From positions 1 through 22,478 of the forward strand of contig RFIM01000168.1 in NCBI GenBank assembly GCA_003695215.1: a stretch of 22,478 nt of DNA, in the 5' to 3' direction. The position numbers and the translations under genes were made by a program. Positions 15,552 through 22,478 of the stretch are shown one piece after another. The stretch comes from Chloroflexota bacterium. GTDB taxonomy: Bacteria > Chloroflexota > Anaerolineae > Aggregatilineales > UBA2796. The stretch's first letter is position 1, and the number at the start of each line of letters is the position of its first letter. The notes under the pieces are model-generated. The model was not told the origin of the DNA. It ran no database searches and saw only the letters and a list, made by a program, of their open reading frames with translations.

Positions 15552-16004
15552 ATGATTGCAGAAGTTTTGGCTCAATATATCGGCGTGGAGAAGCGCAAGG
15601 TGGAGCGTCTGTTGGCGCTCAAGCAGGAGCAGATTTATGAAGATCCTGAATATCAGGCCTGGATCAGCAAGCTGAATGTCGATCGCTTGAACAGCTTCCT
15701 GCCATTGGCACGAGCTGCTTATGAGAAGCACCTGGCGACTTTCACGGAGCATTTGCGCACCAAATACAACATGGTCAACACGCCGATGTCGGCTTTCACG
15801 CTCGGCAATTGGCTCGTGGGCTTCTTGCACTATCCAAGCCAGATCAGCGAGCTTGCGCGCCTTCATCGGCGCCTGCCGCGCCAAGCCGTGCTAGAGATGC
15901 TGCCTGAGATGATCGCCATGCTGGATGATATGCCTGAAGGGCGCGCCGAGTGGCAGCAAGCCTTCGCCTTGATGGCATTGCCGCTCGCCGCTGAGCGCAG
16001 CTGA
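15552..16004 (+). CDS. Hypothetical helical protein, 150 residues
   Basis: I do not recognise this family. The product is soluble-looking, without signal peptide, transmembrane helix or cysteine. It is predicted helical by eye, with charged heptad-like stretches near the N-terminus (EKRKVERLLALKQEQIYEDP, about 13-32) and a C-terminal part rich in Met, Leu and Glu (EMLPEMIAMLDDMPEGRAEW). Tyrosine and proline residues around 75-100 (NMVNTPMSAFTLGNWLVGFL) break the helix pattern. ATG 15552 has a plausible ribosome-binding site (aggctcagggacaag). Codon use matches its neighbours (including CCT before G), which argues for a resident gene. The downstream PSP1-type gene is 89 bp away on the same strand, so co-transcription is possible. 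Function not inferable. Confidence 0.8.
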   Translation: MIAEVLAQYIGVEKRKVERLLALKQEQIYEDPEYQAWISKLNVDRLNSFLPLARAAYEKHLATFTEHLRTKYNMVNTPMSAFTLGNWLVGFLHYPSQISELARLHRRLPRQAVLEMLPEMIAMLDDMPEGRAEWQQAFALMALPLAAERS

Positions 16005-16093
16005 GGCAATCGGCGCGCTCGCCCTCGTGAAAGCGCTGCAAGTGTGCTATGCTTGGGTTGACCTGAAGGCACACAGAGTTGGGTTGCTAGTGT

Positions 16094-17065
16094 ATGACTG
16101 AGCAGACTGTCGCCACGCCGACTCGCATCGCCGGCGTGCGTTTCCAGCGTGTGGGGAAGCTGTATCACTTCGATTGTTCTAACCTGCCTGACGTGGCGAT
16201 CGGCGATCATGTAATTGTGGAGACCGTGCGCGGCGAGCAGATGGGCCAGATCGCTGCCTTTTATCGGCCTGAAGAAGGGCGCACTGATTACAAGCCGATC
16301 TTGCGGCTGGCCACGCCGCGCGATCTGTTGCTCAAGCAGACTTGGGAAGAAAAACAGCTGCCTGCGCTGATCGAATGCCGCGAGATCGCCACGCGGCTGG
16401 GCGGCTACGAGCGGTGCAAGTTCCTCGCCGCGCAATACAGCTACGATGGCAGCTTGCTGACCGTCCTCTACAGCACAGAAGACAATCACTTGAACATGAA
16501 TCGGCTGAAGAACGCGCTCAGCGCACATTTCCCATCGCGTGTGGAATTGCGGCAAGTTGGGCCGCGCGATGTGGCCAAGCTGATCGGCGGCATGGGCGCC
16601 TGCGGCATTCCGCGCTGCTGCTCCACCTTCCTGACCGAGTTCAGCCCGATCTCGATCAAGATGGCCAAGGTGCAGGGCATCTCGCTCAATCCAACCGAGA
16701 TCACGGGCATGTGCGGCAGGCTGCGTTGCTGTTTGATCTATGAGTATGAGCAGTACGTTGAGGCGCGCCAAGGCTTGCCCAAACGTAACAAGCGCGTGCG
16801 CACGCCGCACGGCGAGGGCAAAGTGGTGGACGTGCATCCACTGCAAGATGCCGTCACAGTCCTGATCGGTGAGATTCGCCACGTGGTCAAGCGCGAAGAC
16901 CTTGTGCCGCTCGACGAGCTGGAAGCCTTAGAGCGCAAGGCGCAAGGCGGCTGCGCACGGCATGCCAGCGGCGGCTGCGATTGCGGCGCTAGGCGCGCCG
17001 CACCTGATCGCGCCGATCCCTCCGAAGAGGATGACGATCTGGAAGATGCCCAAAGCTGGGAGTGA
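16094..17065 (+). CDS. ricT: PSP1 domain protein, RicT/YaaT-like, with extra cysteine tail
   Basis: RicT (YaaT) in Bacillus forms the RicAFT complex, which binds iron-sulfur clusters and adjusts RNase Y action; in most phyla its role is untested. The 323-residue product has the PSP1 domain (about 12-215) with the family's cysteine pattern: GACGIPRCC (C170, C175, C176) and GMCGRLRCCLIYEYEQY (C207, C212, C213). A KOW/SH3-like segment follows (TPHGEGKVVDVHPL, 237-250). The C-terminus is odd: a second small cysteine group (C287, C295, C297), then an acidic tail from about 309. The start ATG 16094 lacks a strong ribosome-binding site; a TGCTATGCT extended -10-like sequence occurs about 45 bases upstream. 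The deacetylase gene starts six bases after its stop, so the two are an operon. RicA and RicF are not in this window. Confidence 0.9.
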   Translation: MTEQTVATPTRIAGVRFQRVGKLYHFDCSNLPDVAIGDHVIVETVRGEQMGQIAAFYRPEEGRTDYKPILRLATPRDLLLKQTWEEKQLPALIECREIATRLGGYERCKFLAAQYSYDGSLLTVLYSTEDNHLNMNRLKNALSAHFPSRVELRQVGPRDVAKLIGGMGACGIPRCCSTFLTEFSPISIKMAKVQGISLNPTEITGMCGRLRCCLIYEYEQYVEARQGLPKRNKRVRTPHGEGKVVDVHPLQDAVTVLIGEIRHVVKREDLVPLDELEALERKAQGGCARHASGGCDCGARRAAPDRADPSEEDDDLEDAQSWE

Positions 17066-17071
17066 CCAAAC

Positions 17072-17788
17072 ATGGCTGATGCGAACGCGCCGCTACAGCG
17101 CGTCATGGCAATTTACGCACATCCTGACGATCCTGAGTTCTTCAGCGGCGGCTTGCTCGCCAAATGGGCGGCTGAAGGCAAGCGCCTGTTCTACGTCCTT
17201 GCTACCAGCGGCGATAAGGGCAGCGATGATCCTGAGATGACTTCCGAGCGCTTGAGCGCCATTCGCGAGGCTGAGCAGCGCGCCGCTGCGGCCTGCTTTG
17301 GCGCCGAGCAGGTCATCTTTTTGCGCTATCCTGATGGCGAGCTGGAGCATACCTTGCGCCTGCGCCGCGACCTAACGCGCTTGATCCGTCAGCTGCAGCC
17401 TGATATCGTCGTCACGACCGATCCGCACGCAGTCTGGACGCGCACAGGCGGCATCAATCATCCCGATCATCGCGCCATTGGCGAAGCGGCGCTCGCGGCA
17501 GTCTACCCTTCGGCGCGCGATCGGCTGACTTTCATCGAGTTGTGGCGCGATGAAGGCTTGGCGCCACACAAGGTACGGCAAGTCTACCTTGCAGGCACGC
17601 TCGATCCTAATCGCAAGGTTGATATCACAGCCTACCTTGAGCGCAAGATCGAGGCGATCAGCCAACATCGCAGCCAAGTGAAAGATTTTGAAGCCCTGAG
17701 AAAGCGCCTGCGCGAGAGCCGCGATGCCGACTTCGACGACGATACGCCGCTCTACACTGAGAGTTATCGCGTCCTGACTTTGCGCTAG
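17072..17788 (+). CDS. PIG-L/LmbE family zinc-dependent deacetylase
   Basis: Members remove the N-acetyl group from GlcNAc-type substrates such as GlcNAc-PI, GlcNAc-malate (BshB) or GlcNAc-Ins (MshB); the substrate here cannot be read from sequence. The metal motif AHPDDPEF (16-23) gives His17 and Asp20, with Asp19 as the usual general base, and INHPDHRAIG (129-138) gives the third ligand His133. TSGDKGSDDPEMT (45-57) matches the family loop. The length of 238 residues is normal. ATG 17072 follows GGGAG by nine bases, inside the end of the PSP1-type gene. Its stop overlaps the stop of the convergent cimA gene: the four bases CTAG at 17785-17788 serve both genes. Confidence 0.92.
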   Translation: MADANAPLQRVMAIYAHPDDPEFFSGGLLAKWAAEGKRLFYVLATSGDKGSDDPEMTSERLSAIREAEQRAAAACFGAEQVIFLRYPDGELEHTLRLRRDLTRLIRQLQPDIVVTTDPHAVWTRTGGINHPDHRAIGEAALAAVYPSARDRLTFIELWRDEGLAPHKVRQVYLAGTLDPNRKVDITAYLERKIEAISQHRSQVKDFEALRKRLRESRDADFDDDTPLYTESYRVLTLR

Positions 17789-19365
17789 GCGCGCTTGGCC
17801 ATCGTCAAGCCATACTCGACGCTATCTACCAGCGCACGCCACGAGGCCTCGATGATGTTCGTGCCTGCGCCAACGGTACTCCAGCGCTCGGTGGCGCTTT
17901 GCGTCTCGATCAGCACACGCGTGAAGGCCGCTGAGCCGTTGTGCCCGTCCAGGATGCGCACTTTGTAGTCGGCGAGCGTGAACTCAGCCAATTGCGGATA
18001 CAGCGGCATTAGCGCCTTGCGCAAGGCAATATCGAGCGCGTTGACAGGCCCGTTGCCTTCAGCCGCTGTGTGGACGACCGTATCGCCCACGGCTAGCTTG
18101 ACGGTCGCTTCCGCCAACATGCCGCGTCCGCGCCGATTCTCAACCACCACAAGGAAGTCGATCAGCTCAAAAGGCGGCTTGTAATTCGGCTGGACGCGCT
18201 TGAGCATCAGCGCCACTGAGCTTTCGGCGCCTTCAAAGGCGTAGCCCAGGCTCTCAAGGCGCTTGATCTCCTCCAGCACTTGGCGCGCCGCTTCTGTCGA
18301 GACGTCCATGCCGAACTCTTCGGCTTTGCTCAGCACATTGCCGCGCCCGCTCAGATCGCTGATCAGCACGCGCATCTCATTGCCAACTAGCGCAGGATCG
18401 ATATGCTGGTAGCTCTGCGCTGTGCGGCGCATCGCAGCCACGTGAATGCCGCCTTTGTGGGCGAAGGCGCTGCGCCCGACGTAAGCCAGATGGTTGTCAG
18501 GCGGCAAATTGGCGATCTCAGCCACTGTGCGCGCTACGTGCGTCAGCGTTTTGAGCGTCTCGGCATTGGGCAAGCAGGGCACATGCATCTTGAGCATCAG
18601 ATCAGGGATGATGCTGCACAGATTGGCGTTGCCACAGCGCTCGCCATAGCCGTTGATCGTGCCTTGCACCATGGCGGCGCCCTGCCGCACAGCCGCTAAC
18701 GAATTGGCGACGCCAAGCTCGCCATCGTTATGCGTGTGAATAGCCAGCTTGACTTCAGGCGGCAGCGCCTGGCGCACCTCGCAGACGATCTGCTCCACTT
18801 CCCAGTAGAGCGTGCCGCCGTTGGTATCGCACAGCGTCAGCCAATCGGCGCCTGCAGTGTGCGCCGCTTTGAGCGTCTCCAGCGCGTATTCGCTATCCGC
18901 CTTGTAGCCATCGAAGAAATGTTCGGCATCATAGATGACTTCCTTGCCGAGCGCCTTCAAGTAGCGGATTGAGTCGGCGATCAGGCGGATGTTCTCCTCA
19001 GGCGTGGTGCGCAGAACTTCGTAGACGTGCAAAAGCCACGTCTTGCCGACTAGCGTGACGGCAGGCGTCTGGGCTTGCACGAGCATTTGGATGTTCTCAT
19101 CTTCGGCAGGCGTGCTGCCGACGCGGCAAGTGGCGCCGAAGGCAGCCAGCTTGGCATGTTTGAGCGGCAAGCTGCGCGCCGCTTCAAAGTAGGCAGCATC
19201 CTTCGGATTTGAGCCAGGCCAGCCGCCTTCGATGTACGCCACGCCCAGATCGTCCAAAATCTTGGTGATGCGGATTTTATCCTGCACGCTCAGCGAGATG
19301 CCTTCGCGTTGGGTGCCGTCGCGCAGCGTCGTATCGTAGATGTAGACGTAGGGCGGATAGGTCAT
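17785..19365 (-). CDS. cimA: (R)-citramalate synthase
   Basis: CimA condenses acetyl-CoA with pyruvate to citramalate, the first step of the threonine-independent route to 2-oxobutyrate and isoleucine. The 526 residues show a DRE-TIM metallolyase barrel: YDTTLRDGTQREGISL (10-25, metal Asp16), the HxH metal pair His210/His212 in IHTHNDGELGVANS, and NGYGERCGNANL (238-249). RDGTQREG and GYGERCGNANL are typical of CimA rather than of 2-isopropylmalate synthase, which reads RDGEQSPG, as in the neighbouring leuA. The C-terminal regulatory domain (about 405-526) includes AEGNGPVNALDIALRKAL and GAGTNIIEASWRAL, a site for feedback inhibition, by isoleucine in known enzymes. ATG 19365 has AAAGG about 8-10 bases upstream. 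It is the last gene of the ilv-leu run, separated from leuA by 130 bp. Confidence 0.94.
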   Translation of the reverse strand: MTYPPYVYIYDTTLRDGTQREGISLSVQDKIRITKILDDLGVAYIEGGWPGSNPKDAAYFEAARSLPLKHAKLAAFGATCRVGSTPAEDENIQMLVQAQTPAVTLVGKTWLLHVYEVLRTTPEENIRLIADSIRYLKALGKEVIYDAEHFFDGYKADSEYALETLKAAHTAGADWLTLCDTNGGTLYWEVEQIVCEVRQALPPEVKLAIHTHNDGELGVANSLAAVRQGAAMVQGTINGYGERCGNANLCSIIPDLMLKMHVPCLPNAETLKTLTHVARTVAEIANLPPDNHLAYVGRSAFAHKGGIHVAAMRRTAQSYQHIDPALVGNEMRVLISDLSGRGNVLSKAEEFGMDVSTEAARQVLEEIKRLESLGYAFEGAESSVALMLKRVQPNYKPPFELIDFLVVVENRRGRGMLAEATVKLAVGDTVVHTAAEGNGPVNALDIALRKALMPLYPQLAEFTLADYKVRILDGHNGSAAFTRVLIETQSATERWSTVGAGTNIIEASWRALVDSVEYGLTMAKRA

Positions 19366-19495
19366 GCCTAAACCTTTCTGTGAATCGAGCGTGAACTTCT
19401 GACAACAGCCGCTTCATGCTGCCAGGTCAGCGGGCAAGGCCTTGAGCAGCGATCGGCTTTGGGCGAGTCGGCCCTGCAATGACCGACCCGCTCAA

Positions 19496-21106
19496 CTAGT
19501 CGCCCGTCATGCGGATCGTGGCGCTCTCGCCCTCAGGCACCTGGCCCGCGCCGCCTGTTGCCACTAACATCCGATTGAGCGCCGCCAAGTAAGCTTTCGC
19601 TGAGGCCACGATGATATCAGGGTCGGCGCCATGGCCGCCGAAGGTCTGATATTCGCCATCAAGCGTGCAAATGCGCACGGTCACTTCGCCCATGGCGTCG
19701 ATGCCTTCAGTGATGGCGCGCACAGAGAATTCCAGGAGCTTGTTAGGCGCGTTCACGATCTTGTTGATGGCCGTGTAGGTCGCATCCACAGGCCCTGTGC
19801 CGATGCCCGCCTCGATGTATTCCTTGCCATCAGGCCCTTCTAGCTTGACGGTCGCTGTTGGCATGCCGACCTGCCCGCAAGTGACTTGCAGGGCCTTGAG
19901 CTTGAAGACTTCCTTCGGACCTTCCAGCTGATGCGCCATTAGCGCCTGTAGGTCGGCATCAGTGATGTGCTTCTTGCGATCGGCCACGTCCTTGAAGCGT
20001 TTGAAGGCTTCCTGCAGCTCTTCATCGCTCAGCTGATAGCCTAGATCGCGCAGGCGCACCTTGAAAGCATGCCTGCCGCTATGTTTGCCAAGCACTAAGC
20101 GGCTCTCCGAGACGCCGACTGACTCAGGGCGCATGATCTCGTAGGTCTCATGATGTTTGAGCTGCCCATCTTGGTGAATGCCGGCTTCGTGTGCGAAGGC
20201 GTTAGCGCCGACAATGGCTTTATTAGGCTGGACGACCATGCCTGTGTAGTTGGAGACCAAACGGCTGATGCGCGCCAGGTGCGTGGTTTGAATCTTCGTC
20301 CAGAGCTTGTAGTAGTTGCGGCGCGTGTTCAGGGCCATGACCACTTCCTCAAGGGCAGTGTTGCCAGCGCGCTCGCCAATTCCGTTGATGGTCACTTCGG
20401 CCTGGCGCGCGCCTGCGTGCAAGCCCGCTAAGGTATTCGCTGTTGCCATGCCTAGATCGTCGTGGCAGTGGACTGACCAGATCACGCTTTTGCCGTTGGG
20501 CGTATGCGCGATCAGGTAGGCGATCATGGCGCCATACTCAGACGGCGTCATGTAGCCGACTGTATCGGGGATGTTGAGCGTAGTCGCGCCTTCCTCGATG
20601 GCGGCTGCGCACATTTGCGCCACGAAGTCCCAGTCGCTGCGGCCGGCGTCCATAGTGCTGAACTCGACGTCTGGGCATAGGCTGCGCGCCAAGCGCACCA
20701 TCTCTCGGGCGCGCTGCAGCGCCTGCTCGCGCGTTAGGTTGAATTGATACTTCAGGTGGATATCAGATGACGAGATGAAGGTATGGATGCGCGGCTTAGC
20801 AGCGTATTGGACGGCTTCCCAGCATTTTTCGATATCGCTAGGCACGCAGCGCGCCAAACCGCAGATGATCGGCCCGTCAGGCGTGCCGATCTCTTGGGCG
20901 ATGCGCTTGACGGCCGCCAAATCGTCAGGTGAAGCGGCAGGGAAGCCCGCCTCGATGATATCCACGCCTAGCATGGCCAAATGATGGGCGATCTCCAGCT
21001 TCTCGGCACTGTTGAGCGAAGCGCCTGGCGATTGCTCACCATCACGCAGCGTGGTATCGAAGATCAGGACGCGATTCTCAGGACGGCGCTCTACATCAGT
21101 CTCCAT
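19496..21106 (-). CDS. leuA: 2-isopropylmalate synthase
   Basis: LeuA condenses acetyl-CoA with 2-oxoisovalerate, the first committed step of leucine synthesis. The 536-residue product has the DRE-TIM barrel: FDTTLRDGEQSPGASLN (16-32, metal Asp22), the HxH metal pair His213/His215 in VHCHDDLGMATANT, and NGIGERAGNTALEEVV (241-256). A LeuA dimer/regulatory domain follows (about 390-520), with GIGTGPVDATYTAINKIV, the leucine-feedback region. One oddity is FSTMDAGRSDWDF (149-161), where the family usually has ED in place of MD. ATG 21106 has an AAGGA sequence about 12-14 bases upstream. The 130-bp gap to cimA starts with an imperfect hairpin (19465-19489, one wobble on the - strand) seven bases downstream of leuA's stop-side end, without a T-tract. 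The 88-bp gap to ilvC is GC-rich with short inverted repeats. Confidence 0.95.
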   Translation of the reverse strand: METDVERRPENRVLIFDTTLRDGEQSPGASLNSAEKLEIAHHLAMLGVDIIEAGFPAASPDDLAAVKRIAQEIGTPDGPIICGLARCVPSDIEKCWEAVQYAAKPRIHTFISSSDIHLKYQFNLTREQALQRAREMVRLARSLCPDVEFSTMDAGRSDWDFVAQMCAAAIEEGATTLNIPDTVGYMTPSEYGAMIAYLIAHTPNGKSVIWSVHCHDDLGMATANTLAGLHAGARQAEVTINGIGERAGNTALEEVVMALNTRRNYYKLWTKIQTTHLARISRLVSNYTGMVVQPNKAIVGANAFAHEAGIHQDGQLKHHETYEIMRPESVGVSESRLVLGKHSGRHAFKVRLRDLGYQLSDEELQEAFKRFKDVADRKKHITDADLQALMAHQLEGPKEVFKLKALQVTCGQVGMPTATVKLEGPDGKEYIEAGIGTGPVDATYTAINKIVNAPNKLLEFSVRAITEGIDAMGEVTVRICTLDGEYQTFGGHGADPDIIVASAKAYLAALNRMLVATGGAGQVPEGESATIRMTGD

Positions 21107-21194
21107 AGGTCAAGTCATCCTTTCTCAAACACACAATCGGGCTAGGGAGGCTTCAGGCTCAACCTGAGCGCAGGCGACCGAGCGCGCGAGTCGC

Positions 21195-22217
21195 TCAGGC
21201 GCTCGGATCGTAATCCTGCAAGCGTTTCGGCTTCAGGAAAGGCATCATCTGGCGCAGCTGCGCACCGACCGCTTCAATTGGATGAGCGCGCTCGGCGCGG
21301 CGCCGTGCCAAGAAGTTTGGCAAGCCATTGGCGTTCTCCTCGATCCACTGCTCGGCAAACGAGCCGTTGCGAATCTCAGCCAGGATTTGGCGCATCGTTT
21401 GGCGCGTCTGATCGGTCACGACGCGGTCGCCGCTCAGGTAGCCGCCATATTCGGCTGTATCGCTGACCGAGTACCACATGTAGTTCATGCCGCCTTGATA
21501 GAGCAAGTCCACGATCAGCTTGAGCTCGTGCAGGCACTCAAAGTAAGCCACCTCAGGCTGATAGCCCGCTTCGACGAGCGTCTCAAACGCGGCTTTGACC
21601 AGCGCTGTGACGCCGCCGCATAGGATCACCTGCTCGCCGAACAGATCGGTCTCGGTCTCTTCAGCGAAGGTGGTCTCCAGCACGCCGGCGCGCGTGCCGC
21701 CAATGGCTTTAGCGTAAGCCAGCGCGTTGGCCTTGGCCTTGCCGCTGGCATCTTGCTGCACGGCGAGCAGGCACGGAATGCCGACGCCTTCCACGAAGGT
21801 CTCGCGCAGGCGATGCCCTGGCCCTTTGGGCGCTACCATAGAGACGTCGACGTCGCTTGGCGGCACGATCTGCCCATAGCGAATGTTGAAGCCGTGTGCG
21901 AACATCAGCGTATCGCCCGCTTGTAGGTGCGGCGCGATCTCAGCCTTGTAGACAGCCGCTTGCTTGGTGTCAGGAATCAGCAGCATGATGAACTGAGCCA
22001 TCTGCGCTGCTTGGGCCACTGGCAACACGCGCAAGCCTTCTGCTTCGGCCTTCGGGCGCGATCGGCTGCCTTCGTGCAAGCCGACTACCACGTTCACGCC
22101 GCTATCACGCAAGTTGAGCGCGTGTGCATGCCCTTGGCTGCCATAGCCGATGATCGCCACTGTCTTGCCATCGAGCAAGCTCAGATCGGCGTCTTGGTCG
22201 TAATAGAGCGTAGCCAT
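21195..22217 (-). CDS. ilvC: Ketol-acid reductoisomerase (NADP+), class I
   Basis: IlvC isomerises and reduces acetolactate or acetohydroxybutyrate to the dihydroxy acids of valine/leucine and isoleucine synthesis. The 340-residue length is that of the short class I enzyme. The Rossmann motif GYGSQG is at 24-29 and the cofactor-specificity loop is HEGSRSRPKA (48-57), whose Ser/Arg residues favour NADPH. The metal and active-site residues are all visible: His108 (FAHGFNI), Lys131 (APKGPGH), Asp191 and Glu195 (ETDLFGEQ), Glu227 and Glu231 (FECLHELKL) and Ser252. ATG 22217 has GAAGGAG about 15 bases upstream, in the 28-bp gap after ilvN, so the two genes are one transcript. It is followed by leuA on the same strand. 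Confidence 0.97.
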   Translation of the reverse strand: MATLYYDQDADLSLLDGKTVAIIGYGSQGHAHALNLRDSGVNVVVGLHEGSRSRPKAEAEGLRVLPVAQAAQMAQFIMLLIPDTKQAAVYKAEIAPHLQAGDTLMFAHGFNIRYGQIVPPSDVDVSMVAPKGPGHRLRETFVEGVGIPCLLAVQQDASGKAKANALAYAKAIGGTRAGVLETTFAEETETDLFGEQVILCGGVTALVKAAFETLVEAGYQPEVAYFECLHELKLIVDLLYQGGMNYMWYSVSDTAEYGGYLSGDRVVTDQTRQTMRQILAEIRNGSFAEQWIEENANGLPNFLARRRAERAHPIEAVGAQLRQMMPFLKPKRLQDYDPSA

Positions 22218-22245
22218 GTTGATGCAGTATCTCCTTCAGGTGAAA

Positions 22246-22478
22246 TCAGGCGAAAGACTCTTGCGGCTGCACAATCTGCTTGCCGCGTCCCATTGCCACT
22301 ACGCCTGTCCGCACTAGCTCGATGATGCCGTGCGGGCGCAGCGCCTCGATGAACTGCTCGACGCGATCTTCCTCATCGCTCAAATCCAGGATCATCATCT
22401 CATCGCTATGGTCAACGATGCGCGCGCCGAATTGGCTAGCGATCACAGCTGCCTGCGCCGAAGCGCGCACTTTCACCA
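22246..22478 (-). CDS. ilvN: Acetolactate synthase small (regulatory) subunit, C-terminal part (5' partial)
   Basis: This is the C-terminal half of the regulatory subunit that makes acetohydroxyacid synthase sensitive to branched-chain amino acids. About 77 residues are visible; the open frame runs off the window end, so the start and the N-terminal ACT domain lie outside. A GTG at 22476 is not a start: it falls inside the family's conserved VKVRA stretch. The visible part shows ASQFGARIVDHSDEMMIL, the dimerisation segment DRVEQFIEALRPHGI and IELVRTGVVAMGRG, all typical of IlvN/IlvH. The catalytic subunit gene (ilvB) is expected just upstream, outside the window. A TGA stop precedes the ilvC ribosome-binding site. 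The ilvN/ilvH naming is interchangeable here. Confidence 0.92.
   Translation of the reverse strand, partial: VKVRASAQAAVIASQFGARIVDHSDEMMILDLSDEEDRVEQFIEALRPHGIIELVRTGVVAMGRGKQIVQPQESFA

Noticed and set aside
15863..16882. Long - strand open frame of 339 residues
   Set aside because: It is antisense to the PSP1/RicT-like gene, has low-complexity His/Ala/Arg composition and no family motif.
19366..19495. Leucine T-box or attenuator between leuA and cimA
   Set aside because: No T-box core sequence (such as AGGGTGGAACCGCG), no leucine-codon leader peptide and no terminator with a T-tract were found.
21107..21194. Inverted repeats between ilvC and leuA as a terminator
   Set aside because: Short GC-rich stems (4-6 bp) without a T-tract; no better than expected in this composition.

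Overview
The window is about 22.5 kb of GC-rich (roughly 58-60% by eye), gene-dense bacterial chromosome with short intergenic gaps, the longest being about 180 bp. The mix of genes (AapQMP-type amino-acid transporter, soluble-adenylyl-cyclase-like giant protein, CimA/LeuA/IlvC branched-chain operon, PSP1/RicT-type protein, membrane-anchored clan GH-A proteins) best fits a Chloroflexota bacterium, perhaps Anaerolineae-like. That assignment is an inference from family resemblance, not from a marker gene. No insertion sequence, phage gene, CRISPR array or rRNA is visible.

Layout. (1) 1-3060, + strand: the 3' part of a polar amino-acid ABC importer operon (permease, permease, ATPase). It ends at a perfect palindromic terminator at 3064-3090. 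(2) 3098-14675, - strand, read right to left: a membrane-anchored GH18/YaaH-like protein with degenerate catalytic residues, two paralogous membrane-anchored clan GH-A glycosidase-like proteins, a 1347-residue protein with two class III cyclase domains, an AAA/STAND ATPase and a TPR-like region, then fabF, fabH and a tRNA-Leu(CAG). The tRNA has its own consensus-like promoter and shares the terminator with the ABC operon. (3) 14676-14848: a divergent promoter region. (4) 14849-17788, + strand: a lone ATP synthase epsilon-like subunit, an unrecognised helical protein, a PSP1/RicT-like cysteine protein and a PIG-L/LmbE-type deacetylase. (5) 17785-22478, - strand: ilvN (partial), ilvC, leuA and cimA, in transcription order.

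How the genes work together. The ilvN-ilvC-leuA-cimA block supports valine and leucine synthesis and a threonine-independent route to isoleucine through citramalate. FabF and FabH supply the elongating and initiating condensing enzymes of type II fatty-acid synthesis. The three anchored extracytoplasmic proteins look like one surface-glycan unit, and the cyclase gene lies directly downstream on the same strand. No evidence here shows that the cyclase controls them.

Most notable observations. The cyclase keeps the two-domain division of labour of mammalian soluble adenylyl cyclase, residue for residue at the key sites. The ATP synthase epsilon-like gene stands apart from any other ATP synthase gene and carries a proline-rich tail. 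Across the whole window the tetranucleotide CCGG is strongly depleted (about 12 occurrences by manual scan, 11 of them inside GCCGGC), and proline codons switch to CCT before codons that start with G. I do not see a clear, wholly new multi-gene system; the most plausible leads are these three signals and the surface-glycan/cyclase neighbourhood.
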